Origin: Chloroflexota bacterium
GTDB lineage: Bacteria > Chloroflexota > Dehalococcoidia > UBA2979
Assembly (NCBI GenBank): GCA_026713865.1
Contig: JAPONQ010000067.1
Location: 30,778-94,777, forward strand
Reading direction: 5' to 3'
Length of the DNA: 64,000 bases
Part shown: piece by piece, positions 16,423 through 25,194 of the stretch
How the letters are laid out: every line of letters starts with the position of its first letter
Numbering within the stretch: the first letter of the stretch is position 1
Notes under the pieces: generated by a model
What the model was told of the DNA's origin: nothing
The model's input: only the letters and a program-made list of their open reading frames with translations
Database searches by the model: none
Program-made: the position numbers and the translations under genes

Positions 16423-17220
16423 GTGGACTACTCGGGTTTTCGCGACATCATCGTCACCGTCGAGGACCGGGTCGCCACGTTCCGTCTCAACCGGCCGGAG
16501 ACCCTGAACTCATTCGGGCCCGACAGCTGGAACGAGCTCCTGGCTCTCGCGCGCATGCTCAACGACGACGACGACGTGCGCGCCGTCGTCTGTGCTCCGG
16601 AGGGGCGGGGCTTCAGCTCCGGCGCCTACGTCGGAGAGCAGGGGACGCCGGACCCCTCGACCGCCCCACGCTTCGCCGACCGCACCCACCGCATGGGGAA
16701 CGCCGCCATCGGCCTCGCCATGCCCTCGATCGACAAGCCGACGATCGCGGCCATCGACGGCGTCGCCGCCGGGGCGGGGATGGCCTTCGCCTGCTCCTTC
16801 GATATCCGGATTCTGGGGCCGGGGGCCCGCTTCACGACCGTCTTCGTGCGCCGGGCGCTGGGCCCGGATTGCGGCCTGACCTGGTTCCTTCCGCGACTGG
16901 TCGGACCGGGGATGGCGGCCGAGTTGCTCTTCTCGGGACGCGAGGTGCGTGCCGAGGAGGCGGTGCGGATCGGGCTCGGCAACCGTCTTGTCGACGACCC
17001 GCGCGCCGAGGCGCACGCGCTGGCCCGCGAGCTCGCCCAGGCCCCTCCGCTCTCGATCCTCTGGTCGAAGCGCGAACTCCAGGAGAGCGACGGTCACAGC
17101 CTGCGCGAGCAGATCGAATTCGAGTGGGTCGCCGCGCGGCACTTCCGGGGGAGTCGCGATGTCGAGGAGGGGATGCGGGCGTTCCGCGAGAAGCGCACCC
17201 CGCGCTTCACGGGAGAGTAG
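16423..17220 (+). CDS. Enoyl-CoA hydratase/isomerase family protein
   Basis: Crotonase-fold protein of 265 residues. Seen: VATFRLNRPETLNSFG at the start, the first oxyanion loop in APEGRGFSSGAYVGE (about 50-65), and the second in AAIDGVAAGAGMAFACSFDIRI (about 108-128). The two usual acid residues of hydratases are not obvious: the first loop lacks the expected Glu and the later segment reads RRALGPDCGLTWFLPR, so an isomerase or other crotonase reaction is possible. The GTG at 16423 is chosen because GAGGAG stands six bases before it. Convergent with the next gene. Confidence 0.8.
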   Translation: MDYSGFRDIIVTVEDRVATFRLNRPETLNSFGPDSWNELLALARMLNDDDDVRAVVCAPEGRGFSSGAYVGEQGTPDPSTAPRFADRTHRMGNAAIGLAMPSIDKPTIAAIDGVAAGAGMAFACSFDIRILGPGARFTTVFVRRALGPDCGLTWFLPRLVGPGMAAELLFSGREVRAEEAVRIGLGNRLVDDPRAEAHALARELAQAPPLSILWSKRELQESDGHSLREQIEFEWVAARHFRGSRDVEEGMRAFREKRTPRFTGE

Positions 17221-17254
17221 CCGCGCGCTCCCGGCGGCCGCCGCACGCCTCCGC

Positions 17255-18250
17255 CTACTCGCCCGCCGACGCCACGAGCGGCAGCACCTCCTCGATCAGC
17301 GCCTCCAAGGTGTGGTCGGCCCTTCCGGGGTCGATGCCGCCGAAGTCGACCCAGGCGATCGCCGTGCCGAGGCCGAGCTCGGCCACCTCCGTCAGTCGCT
17401 CGGCAACCGTCGCCGCGGAGCCGTAGACGCAGGCCCGCTCGAGGAAGTCATCGAGCTCGTGCGGCTCGTTGACCTCGTGGGCGCGGGCGATGTACCCGGC
17501 CATCGCCTCGCGTGCGACGGCATGCGCCTCCCGATCGCTCGGCGCGACGACGACGTGACGCAGCGCGGCCGAACGCGCGACCAACGCCTCGATCTCGGTC
17601 TCGGTTGCCCCGGCAGCGGCGAGCGTGCGGCGGTAGAGATCGACGGTCGGGGCGAGTCTCGCCCGCGGGAAGCGGCCGAGGAGCATCGGCATCCGCGCCT
17701 TCGCCGCCGCGACAGCCGAATCGTCGTGCACGATCGCGCGCAGGAGCGGCGGATGCGGCTGCTGCTGGGGCCGGAGCCGCGCGCCGGGGAAGCTCGCCGG
17801 GAAGCGCGGGCCCGGGTGATCGAAGGCCTCTCCGCTCCAGATGCGCGGCAATAGCGCCACCGCCTCGTCGAAGAGCTCATGCGGATCCTCGAAGGCGAGG
17901 CCGAGGGCGCGCGCCTCCACGCCGGCCCTCCCGCTGCCGACGCCGACCAGCAGGCGGCCGCCGGAGAGCACGTCGAGTACGGCGAGCTCTTCGGCGAGCT
18001 GGAAGGGATTGTGCAGCGCCAGGATCAGCGCCGCGAAGCCGATGCGGATGCGCGACGTCCGCTCCGCGACAGCGCCCGCGAGCACCACCGGGTTGCCGAT
18101 CGTGCCGTAGGAGGTGAAGTGGCGCTCGGCGAGCCAGACCGACTCGAAGTCGCCGGCATCGGCGCGCCGCGCGTGACGGAGGTAGCGCCGGAGCGCCTCG
18201 GCTTCCTCGCCGGGCCGCGACTGGATGGTGCTGAAGAGGCCGAGCCGCAT
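17255..18250 (-). CDS. Luciferase-like flavin monooxygenase
   Basis: Bacterial luciferase-fold TIM barrel of 331 residues that would use FMN or F420. It starts MRLGLFSTIQSRPGEEAEALRRYL, then ESVWLAERHF near 38, ERTSRIRIGFAALILALHNP near 66, and LSGGRLLVGVGSG near 99, all group signatures (the luxAB-like branch). The end has YGSAATVAERLTEVAELGLGTAI. Substrate unknown. The ATG at 18250 is the one directly before the first barrel strand. Divergent from an alpha/beta hydrolase gene. Confidence 0.85.
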   Translation of the reverse strand: MRLGLFSTIQSRPGEEAEALRRYLRHARRADAGDFESVWLAERHFTSYGTIGNPVVLAGAVAERTSRIRIGFAALILALHNPFQLAEELAVLDVLSGGRLLVGVGSGRAGVEARALGLAFEDPHELFDEAVALLPRIWSGEAFDHPGPRFPASFPGARLRPQQQPHPPLLRAIVHDDSAVAAAKARMPMLLGRFPRARLAPTVDLYRRTLAAAGATETEIEALVARSAALRHVVVAPSDREAHAVAREAMAGYIARAHEVNEPHELDDFLERACVYGSAATVAERLTEVAELGLGTAIAWVDFGGIDPGRADHTLEALIEEVLPLVASAGE

Positions 18251-18394
18251 GTGCCCCCGAGATCCCGACCGCGCGCTCACGCGGCCGGAGCACGCTCCCC
18301 ACGCCGACAGCGGGCGTCGCCGCACGAGTCTACGGGCGGCTCGGGCGTCGGGGCAGGGGCGCCCACGCTACGCTGCCCGGAGGGGGAGTCGAAC

Positions 18395-19237
18395 GTGCAC
18401 AACCGGGAGGGTCGCCGCGGCTTCGTTGCCACCTCCGCGGGACAGCTCCACTACCGCACCGCCGGCGCTGGCCCGCCGCTCGTGCTGCTGCACAACGCCT
18501 GGCTCTCCTCGCGCATGTTCGGCGCCGCCCTCCCCCGCCTCGCCGGGGAGTTCGAGGTGTTTGCGATCGAGACGCTGGGGCAGGGTCAATCGGACCCGGC
18601 GCCCGCGGGCGAGGTCGAGATCGCGACCTACGCTGCCGTGCTCCGCGAGGCGATGGCGGGGCTCGGCCTCGAGCGCCCCGCCGTCGCGGGGCAGGCGACC
18701 GGGGCGGCGATCGCCGCGGAGGCGGCCGCCCAGGAACCCGCCGCGGTCGAGCGCCTCGTGCTCACCGGGCTGCCCTTCTGGCGCAATCCGGCGACGCGCC
18801 TCGCCCAGCTCGCCGGCGAGACCTTCGCCGACTGGGAGCCCGGTCCCGACGGGGAGGGCCTCCGGCGCGCCTGGCAGCAGCACGGGCGCGAGGCACTCCC
18901 GGGCTACCCCGGCGCGGCCGCGGTGCTGGTCGACTACCTGAGCCCCGGCCCTCGCACGAGCCTCGCGCTGCGTGCGCTCCTCCGCTGGGATCCCAGGGAG
19001 CGGCTGCCGCTCGTCGCGGCGCCGACCCTGGTCCTCTCCCACGCGGGCAACATCTTCTCCCGCAACGCGTCGCTGGTTGCCGAGCTCCTTCCGCGGTCCG
19101 AGCTTCGCATCATGACGGACCCGGTGCCGCACCCGCACCAGGCGATCTTCCCCGAGGAGATCGCGGAATTCTGTCGGCCGGGCGCCCGATCGGCCGACGG
19201 CCAGCCCCCGCTCCGGCGCGCGCCTGGCGTATCGTGA
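18395..19237 (+). CDS. Alpha/beta-hydrolase-fold protein with Ala at the nucleophile position
   Basis: A 280-residue alpha/beta-hydrolase fold. The core is clear: GPPLVLLHNAW (strand 3 and oxyanion loop), IETLGQGQSD, and the elbow VAGQATGAAIAAE, where the canonical G-x-Ser-x-G reads G99-Q-A101-T-G. The nucleophile is therefore Ala. After strand 7 the acid position reads SHAGN rather than Asp, while a late His is present (PVPHPHQAIF). Ser-esterase chemistry seems unlikely; a lyase-like or non-catalytic role is possible. GTG start with AGGGGGAG upstream. The next gene, 40 bases downstream, is a paralogue with His at this position. Confidence 0.75.
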   Translation: MHNREGRRGFVATSAGQLHYRTAGAGPPLVLLHNAWLSSRMFGAALPRLAGEFEVFAIETLGQGQSDPAPAGEVEIATYAAVLREAMAGLGLERPAVAGQATGAAIAAEAAAQEPAAVERLVLTGLPFWRNPATRLAQLAGETFADWEPGPDGEGLRRAWQQHGREALPGYPGAAAVLVDYLSPGPRTSLALRALLRWDPRERLPLVAAPTLVLSHAGNIFSRNASLVAELLPRSELRIMTDPVPHPHQAIFPEEIAEFCRPGARSADGQPPLRRAPGVS

Positions 19238-19277
19238 GACGCGGCGGGCGGCGGGGATCCGGGAGCGCGAGGCGGGC

Positions 19278-20108
19278 ATGAGAGCGGCGGGCTACGTCGA
19301 GCGAGGGTTCGTCCACGGACCGGACGGCAACATCGAGTACATGGAGGGCGGGTCGGGACCGGCCCTCGTCCTGCTGCACTCGGCGCCGAGTTCCTGCGCT
19401 CTGTTCGAGGAGGCGATTCCGCTCCTCGCCGACGGCCTGCACGCGATCGCGATGTCGCAGCCCGGCTTCGGCGAGTCCGATCCGCCGCCCGTCGCCTACC
19501 AGACGGTGAACGACTACGCGCGGGCGGTGACGCATCTGCTCGACGGACTCGGCATCGAGCGCGCCAGCGTGCTCGGGGCGCATACGAGCGCCCTGACCGC
19601 GCTCGAGCTGGCGGCCGCCTGGCCCGACCGCGTCGAGCGACTGGTGATCGAAGAGTGCTTCAACTGGAGTCGCCCCGGCAGGCTGGAGGCACTCGAGCGT
19701 CGCCACGGCTTCCAGGAGCGGGCCGACGGAAGCCACCTGCTCGCGATGTGGGCCCGCGCGCACGAACGCACGCTGCGCAACAGCAGCGAGCCCTCCGAGG
19801 TCGCGCGCCTGACGCGGCGCGGCTTCCTCGACACGGTGCGGGCCGAGCGTCCGGGGCCGGACGGGATCAGCGGCCAGAACGCATCGACGCAGGCGCTCGC
19901 GCGCTATCCGCTCTGGGAGCGCGCACCACTGGTTGAGGCACCGACGCTGGTCGTGCACGGATCGTCGAGCCAGCTCGGCCGTGCACATGAGCGCCTGCTG
20001 GCCACGATTCCCGACGCCCGCGGCATCCGGCCGCCGACCACGCACCAGTTCACGTGGCGGGTCGCGCCGGAGCTGTGGGCGGCGGAGCTGCGCGCCTTCC
20101 TGACCTGA
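19278..20108 (+). CDS. Alpha/beta-hydrolase-fold protein with His at the nucleophile position
   Basis: A 276-residue alpha/beta-hydrolase fold, second of a tandem pair. The elbow reads VLGAHTSALTA: G100-A-H102-T-S104, with His where Ser is normal and Ser replacing the second Gly. Oxyanion loop LLHSAPSSC; turn QPGFGESD. The acid position after strand 7 is HGSSSQL (Gln), and a late His is present (TTHQF). It is most similar to the protein at 32338: both share FNW after strand 6 and an LGR-x-HER-x-LATI segment. Chemistry unknown; see the family-level finding. Confidence 0.75.
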   Translation: MRAAGYVERGFVHGPDGNIEYMEGGSGPALVLLHSAPSSCALFEEAIPLLADGLHAIAMSQPGFGESDPPPVAYQTVNDYARAVTHLLDGLGIERASVLGAHTSALTALELAAAWPDRVERLVIEECFNWSRPGRLEALERRHGFQERADGSHLLAMWARAHERTLRNSSEPSEVARLTRRGFLDTVRAERPGPDGISGQNASTQALARYPLWERAPLVEAPTLVVHGSSSQLGRAHERLLATIPDARGIRPPTTHQFTWRVAPELWAAELRAFLT

Positions 20109-20178
20109 GGACCCCTCCGGCCGCGGCCACCCGCGCGCCGCGACCGGCCGCCTCTCCGCGCCGCGCCGGCGCACGAGG

Positions 20179-21957
20179 TCAGAGCGGCCAGACGAGCAGG
20201 ATCAGCGGCACCGCGACGGCCGTGATCACGGCCTCCAGGGGTAGCCCGAGCCGCCAGTAGTCCCCGAAGCGGTAGCCGCCAGGACCCATCACCAAGAGGT
20301 TCGACTGGTGACCGATCGGCGTCAGGAAGGCCGCCGAGGCGCCGACCGCGACGGCCATCAGGAAGGGGTCGGGCGAGACCGAGAGCCGGGTCGCGACGCC
20401 GAGTGCGATCGGCGCCATCAGGACGGCGGCCGCGGTGTTGTTGACCAGGTCGGAGAGGAACATCGCGATGACCAGCACGGCGGCCACGGTCGTCCAGGCC
20501 GGCAGATCGCCGCTCACCGCGACCAGTGCGCCGGCGGCGCGGGCCGCGACGCCGGTCTCCTCGAGGGCCCCGCCGACGGGGATCATCGCGCCGAGCAGCA
20601 CGATCACCCTCCAGTCGATCGATTCGTAGATCTCCTTCGGCGAGAGCAGCCCGACGAGCCCCATCACGGCGGCCGCGCCCGCCATCGCGACCTGGATGGG
20701 CAGCAGCCGGAGCGCGGCCGCCATCAGCAGTGCCCCGCCGAAGATGGTGACCGCGAGCAGCGCTCGCCGCTCCCGGCGACCGACGCTGAGGCCGCGCTCG
20801 GCGAGCGGGAGACAGCTCAGCCTCTCAAGCGCGCTCGGCAGCTCCGCGCGGTTCGCCTGCAGCAGGAGCACGTCCCCGACCTCGATCACCGTCTCCCGCA
20901 GTCGGGAGCGGGACTGCCGGCCGCGGCGCGAGATCGCGAGCAGGTTGACGTGGTGGCGGCGGCGCAGGTCGGCGCCGACCACGGTCCTGGCGAGCAGGGG
21001 AGAGTCGGGCATCACCACCGCCTCGGCGACGACCACCTCGCCGCCGCCGAGCTCCGCGACCGCGCCGCCGCGCGAGCTGGCCACCTCCAGGCCGGCGTCG
21101 GCGACGAGCGCATCGAGGGCGTCGCCGCTCGCTTCGACGACCAGCACGTCACCCGCGCGCAGCTCCTCGAAGCTCGAGGGAAGCGCGAGCCGCCGATCGC
21201 CGCGCACGATCGCGGCCACGAGAAACTCCGCCTCGCAGGCGGCGCCGAGCTCGGCGATGCTCTGTCCGTGCGTTCGCGATCCCTCGGGGATCCGGAGCTC
21301 GAAGAGATAGTCGCCGATCTCGAAGAGGGTTCCGCTCGCCGCCGCGTCGCGCCGGGGGATCAGGCGCCACCCCACGAGGGCGATGAACGCGAGCCCCGCA
21401 AGCGCGACGCCGAGACCCACCGGCGCGAAATCGAACATCGCGAACGCCTCGCCCGACGCGTCGGCGCGGAAGGTCGCGATCACGATATTGGGGGGAGTCC
21501 CGACCAGCGTCACCAGCCCCCCGAGCAGCGAGGCGAAGGCGAGCGGCATGAGCACGGCGGATGGGCTGTTCCCGGACTGGCGGGCGATCCGGATGGCGGT
21601 CGGCATCAGCACCGCCAGCGCCCCGACGTTGTTGATGAAGGCCGAGAGCCCGGCGGCGAGTCCGGAGGTGGCGACGATCTGCCGGGTGGGCGTCCGGCCC
21701 ACGCTCGTGAGCCAGCGGGCCAGGACGTCGACCGCCCCCGAGTTCTGCAGGCCCCGGCTGACGACCAGGACGCCGGCGACGGTGACGACGGCGGGGTGGC
21801 CGAAGCCGGCGAATGCCGCCTCGCCTGGAATGATGCCGAAGAGCACGAGCACCAGGAGCGCGAGCAGCGCCACGGCGTCGTAGCGCCAGCGCCCCCACAC
21901 GAAGAACGCGAAGGTGAGGGCGAGCACGAGCAGGACGAGCAGTTGATCGGATTCCAC
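20179..21957 (-). CDS. SLC13/DASS-family anion transporter with two RCK_C domains
   Basis: A 592-residue membrane carrier. The halves of the transport domain (about 1-200 and 400-592) flank two TrkA-C domains (about 205-295 and 300-390; the second contains VVVAEAVVMPDSPLLARTV). Transport signatures: SAFINNVGALAVLMP, VGTPPNIVI, SDLVNNTAAAVLMAP and TPIGHQSNL, the paired NNx and TP loops of divalent anion/Na+ symporters. Members with RCK inserts are often linked to sulfate or dicarboxylate uptake; substrate is inferred only. GTG start at 21957. Confidence 0.85.
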   Translation of the reverse strand: MESDQLLVLLVLALTFAFFVWGRWRYDAVALLALLVLVLFGIIPGEAAFAGFGHPAVVTVAGVLVVSRGLQNSGAVDVLARWLTSVGRTPTRQIVATSGLAAGLSAFINNVGALAVLMPTAIRIARQSGNSPSAVLMPLAFASLLGGLVTLVGTPPNIVIATFRADASGEAFAMFDFAPVGLGVALAGLAFIALVGWRLIPRRDAAASGTLFEIGDYLFELRIPEGSRTHGQSIAELGAACEAEFLVAAIVRGDRRLALPSSFEELRAGDVLVVEASGDALDALVADAGLEVASSRGGAVAELGGGEVVVAEAVVMPDSPLLARTVVGADLRRRHHVNLLAISRRGRQSRSRLRETVIEVGDVLLLQANRAELPSALERLSCLPLAERGLSVGRRERRALLAVTIFGGALLMAAALRLLPIQVAMAGAAAVMGLVGLLSPKEIYESIDWRVIVLLGAMIPVGGALEETGVAARAAGALVAVSGDLPAWTTVAAVLVIAMFLSDLVNNTAAAVLMAPIALGVATRLSVSPDPFLMAVAVGASAAFLTPIGHQSNLLVMGPGGYRFGDYWRLGLPLEAVITAVAVPLILLVWPL

Positions 21958-22028
21958 GACCGGGCCAGCGTAGACGAAGGCCGCCCGCCCGTCGCACCGG
22001 CGCCGGGGTGCCCCGCGCCGCCGCCGGT

Positions 22029-22034
22029 TAGAGT
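22029..22034 (+). promoter_or_regulatory. Putative -10 box of the aldo/keto reductase gene
   Basis: TAGAGT 57 bases before the ATG at 22092, the same hexamer as before the RDD gene. No clear -35 element was found. Confidence 0.3.
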
Positions 22035-22091
22035 GGGGCGAGGGCGGTCGATCCGCGGTGCTCCGGGTGCGGCGGCGACGCGAGGTGCGGC

Positions 22092-22910
22092 ATGGCTCAG
22101 CTCCGGAGGCGCCGGCTCGGGCGAACCGGGCTGTTCGTCTGCGAACTCGGTCTGGGAGCGATGGACACGCCGACGGCCGCCGAGGGGGCGGAGACGCTCG
22201 CGACCGCGCTCGACCTCGGCATCGACTTCGTCGACACGGCTCGTGAGTACGCCGGCAGCGAGTTCCTGATCGGGCAGCTGGTCCGCGCGCGCGGCGGCTC
22301 GGACTTCCACGTCGCGACCAAGACGTTCAGCCACGGCATGGACAACAGCCAGCGCGATGTCGACCGCTCGCTCGCCATCCTCGGCGTGCCGCGCGCGAGC
22401 CTCTACCAGCTGCACGACATCTCGACGCGGGAGGCCTGGGACGAGGTGATGGCCGAGGAGGGAGCCCTCGCCGGGCTGAAGGTCGCGCAGTACCGGGGAC
22501 TCATCGGGCACATCGGCATCTCCTCTCACAGCAACGACGTCCTGCGCGACGCCATCGACAGCGGCGAGTTCGACACGGTCATGCTCGAGTACTCCGCCTT
22601 CTTCCCGGAAACCGCCCCTCTCATCGATCGCGCGCACGAGCGTGACGTCGGCGTCATCGTCATGCGGCCCCTGGGCGGCTCGGGCAGGACCAGCGCGATG
22701 CGCGGCCGGATCGCTCAGGGCGACGCCGGGCCGCTGACGCCGGCGGCGCTGCTGCGCTATGTGCTCTCGCACCCGGGCGTCTCGGTCGCGATTCCCGGCG
22801 CACGCCACCCCTCCCGCATCCGCGAGAACGTGGCGACGGCTCAGGCCTACGAGCCGATGAGCGCGGGAGAGCGCCGGGGGCTCGAGCGCGCGGCCGGAGA
22901 GCTCTACTGA
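22092..22910 (+). CDS. Aldo/keto reductase
   Basis: NAD(P)H-dependent reductase with a TIM barrel, 272 residues. The catalytic tetrad is complete: Asp48 and Tyr53 in FVDTAREY, Lys77 in VATKTF and His108 in YQLHDI. The N terminus RRRLGRTGLFVCELGLGAM is typical, as is the cofactor part near the end (VSVAIPGARHPSRIRENVATAQ). The carbonyl substrate cannot be read from the sequence. Transcribed away from the SLC13 gene. Confidence 0.88.
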   Translation: MAQLRRRRLGRTGLFVCELGLGAMDTPTAAEGAETLATALDLGIDFVDTAREYAGSEFLIGQLVRARGGSDFHVATKTFSHGMDNSQRDVDRSLAILGVPRASLYQLHDISTREAWDEVMAEEGALAGLKVAQYRGLIGHIGISSHSNDVLRDAIDSGEFDTVMLEYSAFFPETAPLIDRAHERDVGVIVMRPLGGSGRTSAMRGRIAQGDAGPLTPAALLRYVLSHPGVSVAIPGARHPSRIRENVATAQAYEPMSAGERRGLERAAGELY

Positions 22911-22930
22911 CCGCGACGGTGCCGCAGCGC

Positions 22931-22964
22931 GCGCCCCGGCCGACCCGCGGGGCCGGGCGCCGCG
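22931..22964. terminator. GC-rich imperfect hairpin
   Basis: GCGCCCCGGCC and GGCCGGGCGC pair with one bulge around a short loop, between the stops of convergent genes (22910 and 22980). There is no T-tract. Confidence 0.4.
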
Positions 22965-22979
22965 GGCGCGCGGCCGCCC

Positions 22980-23462
22980 CTAGTCGCCCTGCGCCTCCTC
23001 GGCCAGCCGGTTGAGGTGCGCGGCCAGCTCGTCGGGCCGGCGGCTGGTGAGGTAGTGCCGCCGTCCCCCGCGCGTGTCGACGACGACGCCCGTGCGCAGG
23101 AACGGCACCGAGCAGGCCCGCCCGGCGCGGCCGCGGTGCCTTCCCCAGCGCAGGCCCCAGCCCCCGTACGAGAGCCACGGATAGCGCTCGGGACGGGCTT
23201 CCTCGATCTCACGGCCGGCGATGTCGAGGCCCCAGGGGCCGAATCGCGCCCGCAGCATCTCCGGGTCGACCCGGAGACGCAGAACGCCGAGGATCCGGGA
23301 CAGCGCCACCACGATGGCCGCCAGGAGAACGAGCATCGCCCCCGCCAGCGGCTCGCCGGCGCCGACCGCAAGCCAGCAGCCCCACGCCCCCATCGCGATC
23401 CCCGGGACTCGCAGCACGAGCGTGAACGCCCGGGCGCTCGGGATCTCCTCGACGTAGGTCAT
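22980..23462 (-). CDS. Small membrane protein, possible bacterial PH-like domain
   Basis: A 160-residue protein with two adjacent hydrophobic segments (about 15-35 and 38-60, VPGIAMGAWGCWLAVGAG and LAGAMLVLLAAIVVALS). A soluble C-terminal domain follows with alternating strands: LRLRVDPEMLRARFGPWG and GVVVDTRGGRRHYLTSRRPDELAAHLN. The last part resembles the ending of bacterial PH-like membrane proteins, where a strand is followed by a helix with DE-x-A-x2-L. Function unknown. The ATG at 23462 lies 47 bases from the divergent hydrolase gene. Confidence 0.55.
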   Translation of the reverse strand: MTYVEEIPSARAFTLVLRVPGIAMGAWGCWLAVGAGEPLAGAMLVLLAAIVVALSRILGVLRLRVDPEMLRARFGPWGLDIAGREIEEARPERYPWLSYGGWGLRWGRHRGRAGRACSVPFLRTGVVVDTRGGRRHYLTSRRPDELAAHLNRLAEEAQGD

Positions 23463-23496
23463 CGCGGAGGCACGCTACCACGGCGCCGCGACACGA

Positions 23497-23502
23497 TAGG
23501 CT
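23497..23502 (+). promoter_or_regulatory. Putative -10 box, probable leaderless start
   Basis: TAGGCT ends seven bases before the ATG at 23510, placing the transcription start at or beside the start codon. There is no Shine-Dalgarno sequence in between. Confidence 0.4.
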
Positions 23503-23509
23503 TGGCTCC

Positions 23510-24286
23510 ATGGAGGCGCTGACCACGCGCGCCGGCTCGCAGCTGCGCTACCGGGACGAGGGCGCCGGCGACGACGCGCTACTCCTGGTTCACGGCTGGT
23601 GCTCCAGCGGACGGGCGTGGGAGCGGACGGCGCCCGCCTTCGCCCGTCGCGGCCGGGTCGTGCGCGTCGACCTCCGGGGCCACGGCGCCTCGGAGGCGCC
23701 GCCGCGCGGCGGCTACCTCTGGGGCGACTTCGCCGACGACCTGGAAGATCTGGTGGTCGCGCTCGGGCTCGCCCGGATCGTCGCCGTGGGCCACTCGATG
23801 GGAAGCCCCGTCTCGCTGGAGCTCGCCGGGCGCCTGCCGCGCGCCGTGGCAGGGGTCGTCGCCGTCGACGGGCTCTCCGGTCTCGGCCTCGCGTCCGGGC
23901 GGGCGGCGACGCACCCCTGGGTCGCGGCCCTCACGCCGACCAGCACGGCAGCGACGAGGCGGCGCCTCGTCGAGACGTTCCTCCCGGCCGCCGCACGGGG
24001 CCGCCGGATCGTGGCGGGCGACGCGGCGCGAGCCGATCCCGGAGCCGCCCTCGCCGCCTACCGCGACGCGGTGGTGACCGGCTCGCCGCGCGCGGCGTGG
24101 CGGGAGCGGGATCACCCGTTCCTCTACGTCGCCGCGAGTCGCAGCCGCCGCTCGGCGGCGGATGTGCGCGCCGTCATCCCCCGCGCGGAGTTCGGGCAGG
24201 TCGTGAACTCCGGCCACTACGTCCAGTTCGACGCCGCGGCTCAGCTGCACGCGATGCTCGACCGCTTCCTGGCGGGCATTCCGTAG
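23510..24286 (+). CDS. Alpha/beta hydrolase with canonical triad
   Basis: A 258-residue serine hydrolase. LLLVHGWCSSGRAW gives the HG oxyanion region, DLRGHGAS the following turn, and VAVGHSMGSPV the elbow with Ser96. A late His lies in NSGHYVQF (about residue 236). This normal elbow contrasts with the His/Ala elbows of four other proteins in the window. Likely an esterase, lactonase or C-C hydrolase; substrate unknown. Appears to be transcribed alone, possibly leaderless. Confidence 0.85.
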   Translation: MEALTTRAGSQLRYRDEGAGDDALLLVHGWCSSGRAWERTAPAFARRGRVVRVDLRGHGASEAPPRGGYLWGDFADDLEDLVVALGLARIVAVGHSMGSPVSLELAGRLPRAVAGVVAVDGLSGLGLASGRAATHPWVAALTPTSTAATRRRLVETFLPAAARGRRIVAGDAARADPGAALAAYRDAVVTGSPRAAWRERDHPFLYVAASRSRRSAADVRAVIPRAEFGQVVNSGHYVQFDAAAQLHAMLDRFLAGIP

Positions 24287-24322
24287 AGGCGCGAGGCCCG
24301 GCCGCGCGGGGAGGGCCCGGCG

Positions 24323-25165
24323 TCAGCTTCCGCGAGCGATCACCTCGACGTAGAGCCCGTGCAGCGCCCGCGGGTGGATCCAGTACGTGCCGCCCCCGCC
24401 TCCTGCGATGTCGGCGCCGGCCTCAGCGGCGGCCTCCGCGCCGGCGGCGAGATCCGGCACGCCGAAGACGACGACGTGCACACCCTCCCCCTCGGGATGC
24501 TCGCGGCCGGCGCGGCGGTCCATCCGCGGCACGAGCGCCGACGCGGGTCCCGCCGGCGTGAGCAGCGTGAACATGCGCCGGCCGCCGCGCCCCACGCGCT
24601 GCCACTCCAGATCGCCGAAGGGCTGACGATGCAGCTCGCTGACCGTCTCCGTTCCGAGCAGGCGGTGGAACGTTGCGATCGCGCGATCGCGGTCGCGCAC
24701 GGCGAGCCCGATGTGCGAGAGCGCGTAGGGGGCGTCGGCCGGCGGAAAGCGCGGGTCGTCGACCTCGGGCGCGATCTCGAAGCGCACGCCGTGCGCGGCC
24801 CGCAGGTCGGGACGCAGCCGTCCGCCCGAGCGCTGCTCGACGGAGCCCCCCGACGCGTCCAGCACCGCCGCCACCTCCGGCAGCTCCGTCGTGCGCCACA
24901 CCGACAGGTAGTAGCCCTCCCCGCCGGGGTTGCGCTCGTCGGAGCGGCGCTCCATGACGTCGGCGAGCGGTCCCCGCGCGGTCGGCTCGAGCAGCCGGAC
25001 CGAGCCCTCGCCTGCGGCGCCGAGATCGAGCCAGCGCGCTCCCTCCTCGGGATCGACCCCGGAGGCCTCGACCTCGAGCCGGAAGACGCGCCGGTACGCC
25101 TCGACCGCCACGTCGAGGTCGGCGACCGCGACCTGCAGCTGCGCGTAACGGAGCGCTTGTGCCAT
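24323..25165 (-). CDS. Two-domain VOC protein
   Basis: A 280-residue tandem VOC protein. Half one starts LRYAQLQVAVADLDVAVEAY, with Gln where the first His ligand is expected, and ends RAAHGVRFEI. Half two starts LSHIGLAVRDRDRAIATF and ends HPRALHGLYVEVI. The second half keeps His and Glu in the usual ligand places; the first looks metal-poor, so only one active site may remain. Shares ERNPGGEGYYLSVW with the other double VOC proteins here. It lies 29 bases downstream of the amidase stop, so the pair is probably co-transcribed. Confidence 0.75.
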   Translation of the reverse strand: MAQALRYAQLQVAVADLDVAVEAYRRVFRLEVEASGVDPEEGARWLDLGAAGEGSVRLLEPTARGPLADVMERRSDERNPGGEGYYLSVWRTTELPEVAAVLDASGGSVEQRSGGRLRPDLRAAHGVRFEIAPEVDDPRFPPADAPYALSHIGLAVRDRDRAIATFHRLLGTETVSELHRQPFGDLEWQRVGRGGRRMFTLLTPAGPASALVPRMDRRAGREHPEGEGVHVVVFGVPDLAAGAEAAAEAGADIAGGGGGTYWIHPRALHGLYVEVIARGS

Positions 25166-25194
25166 GAAGGATCCCCCTGTTCTCTCGCCGCCCG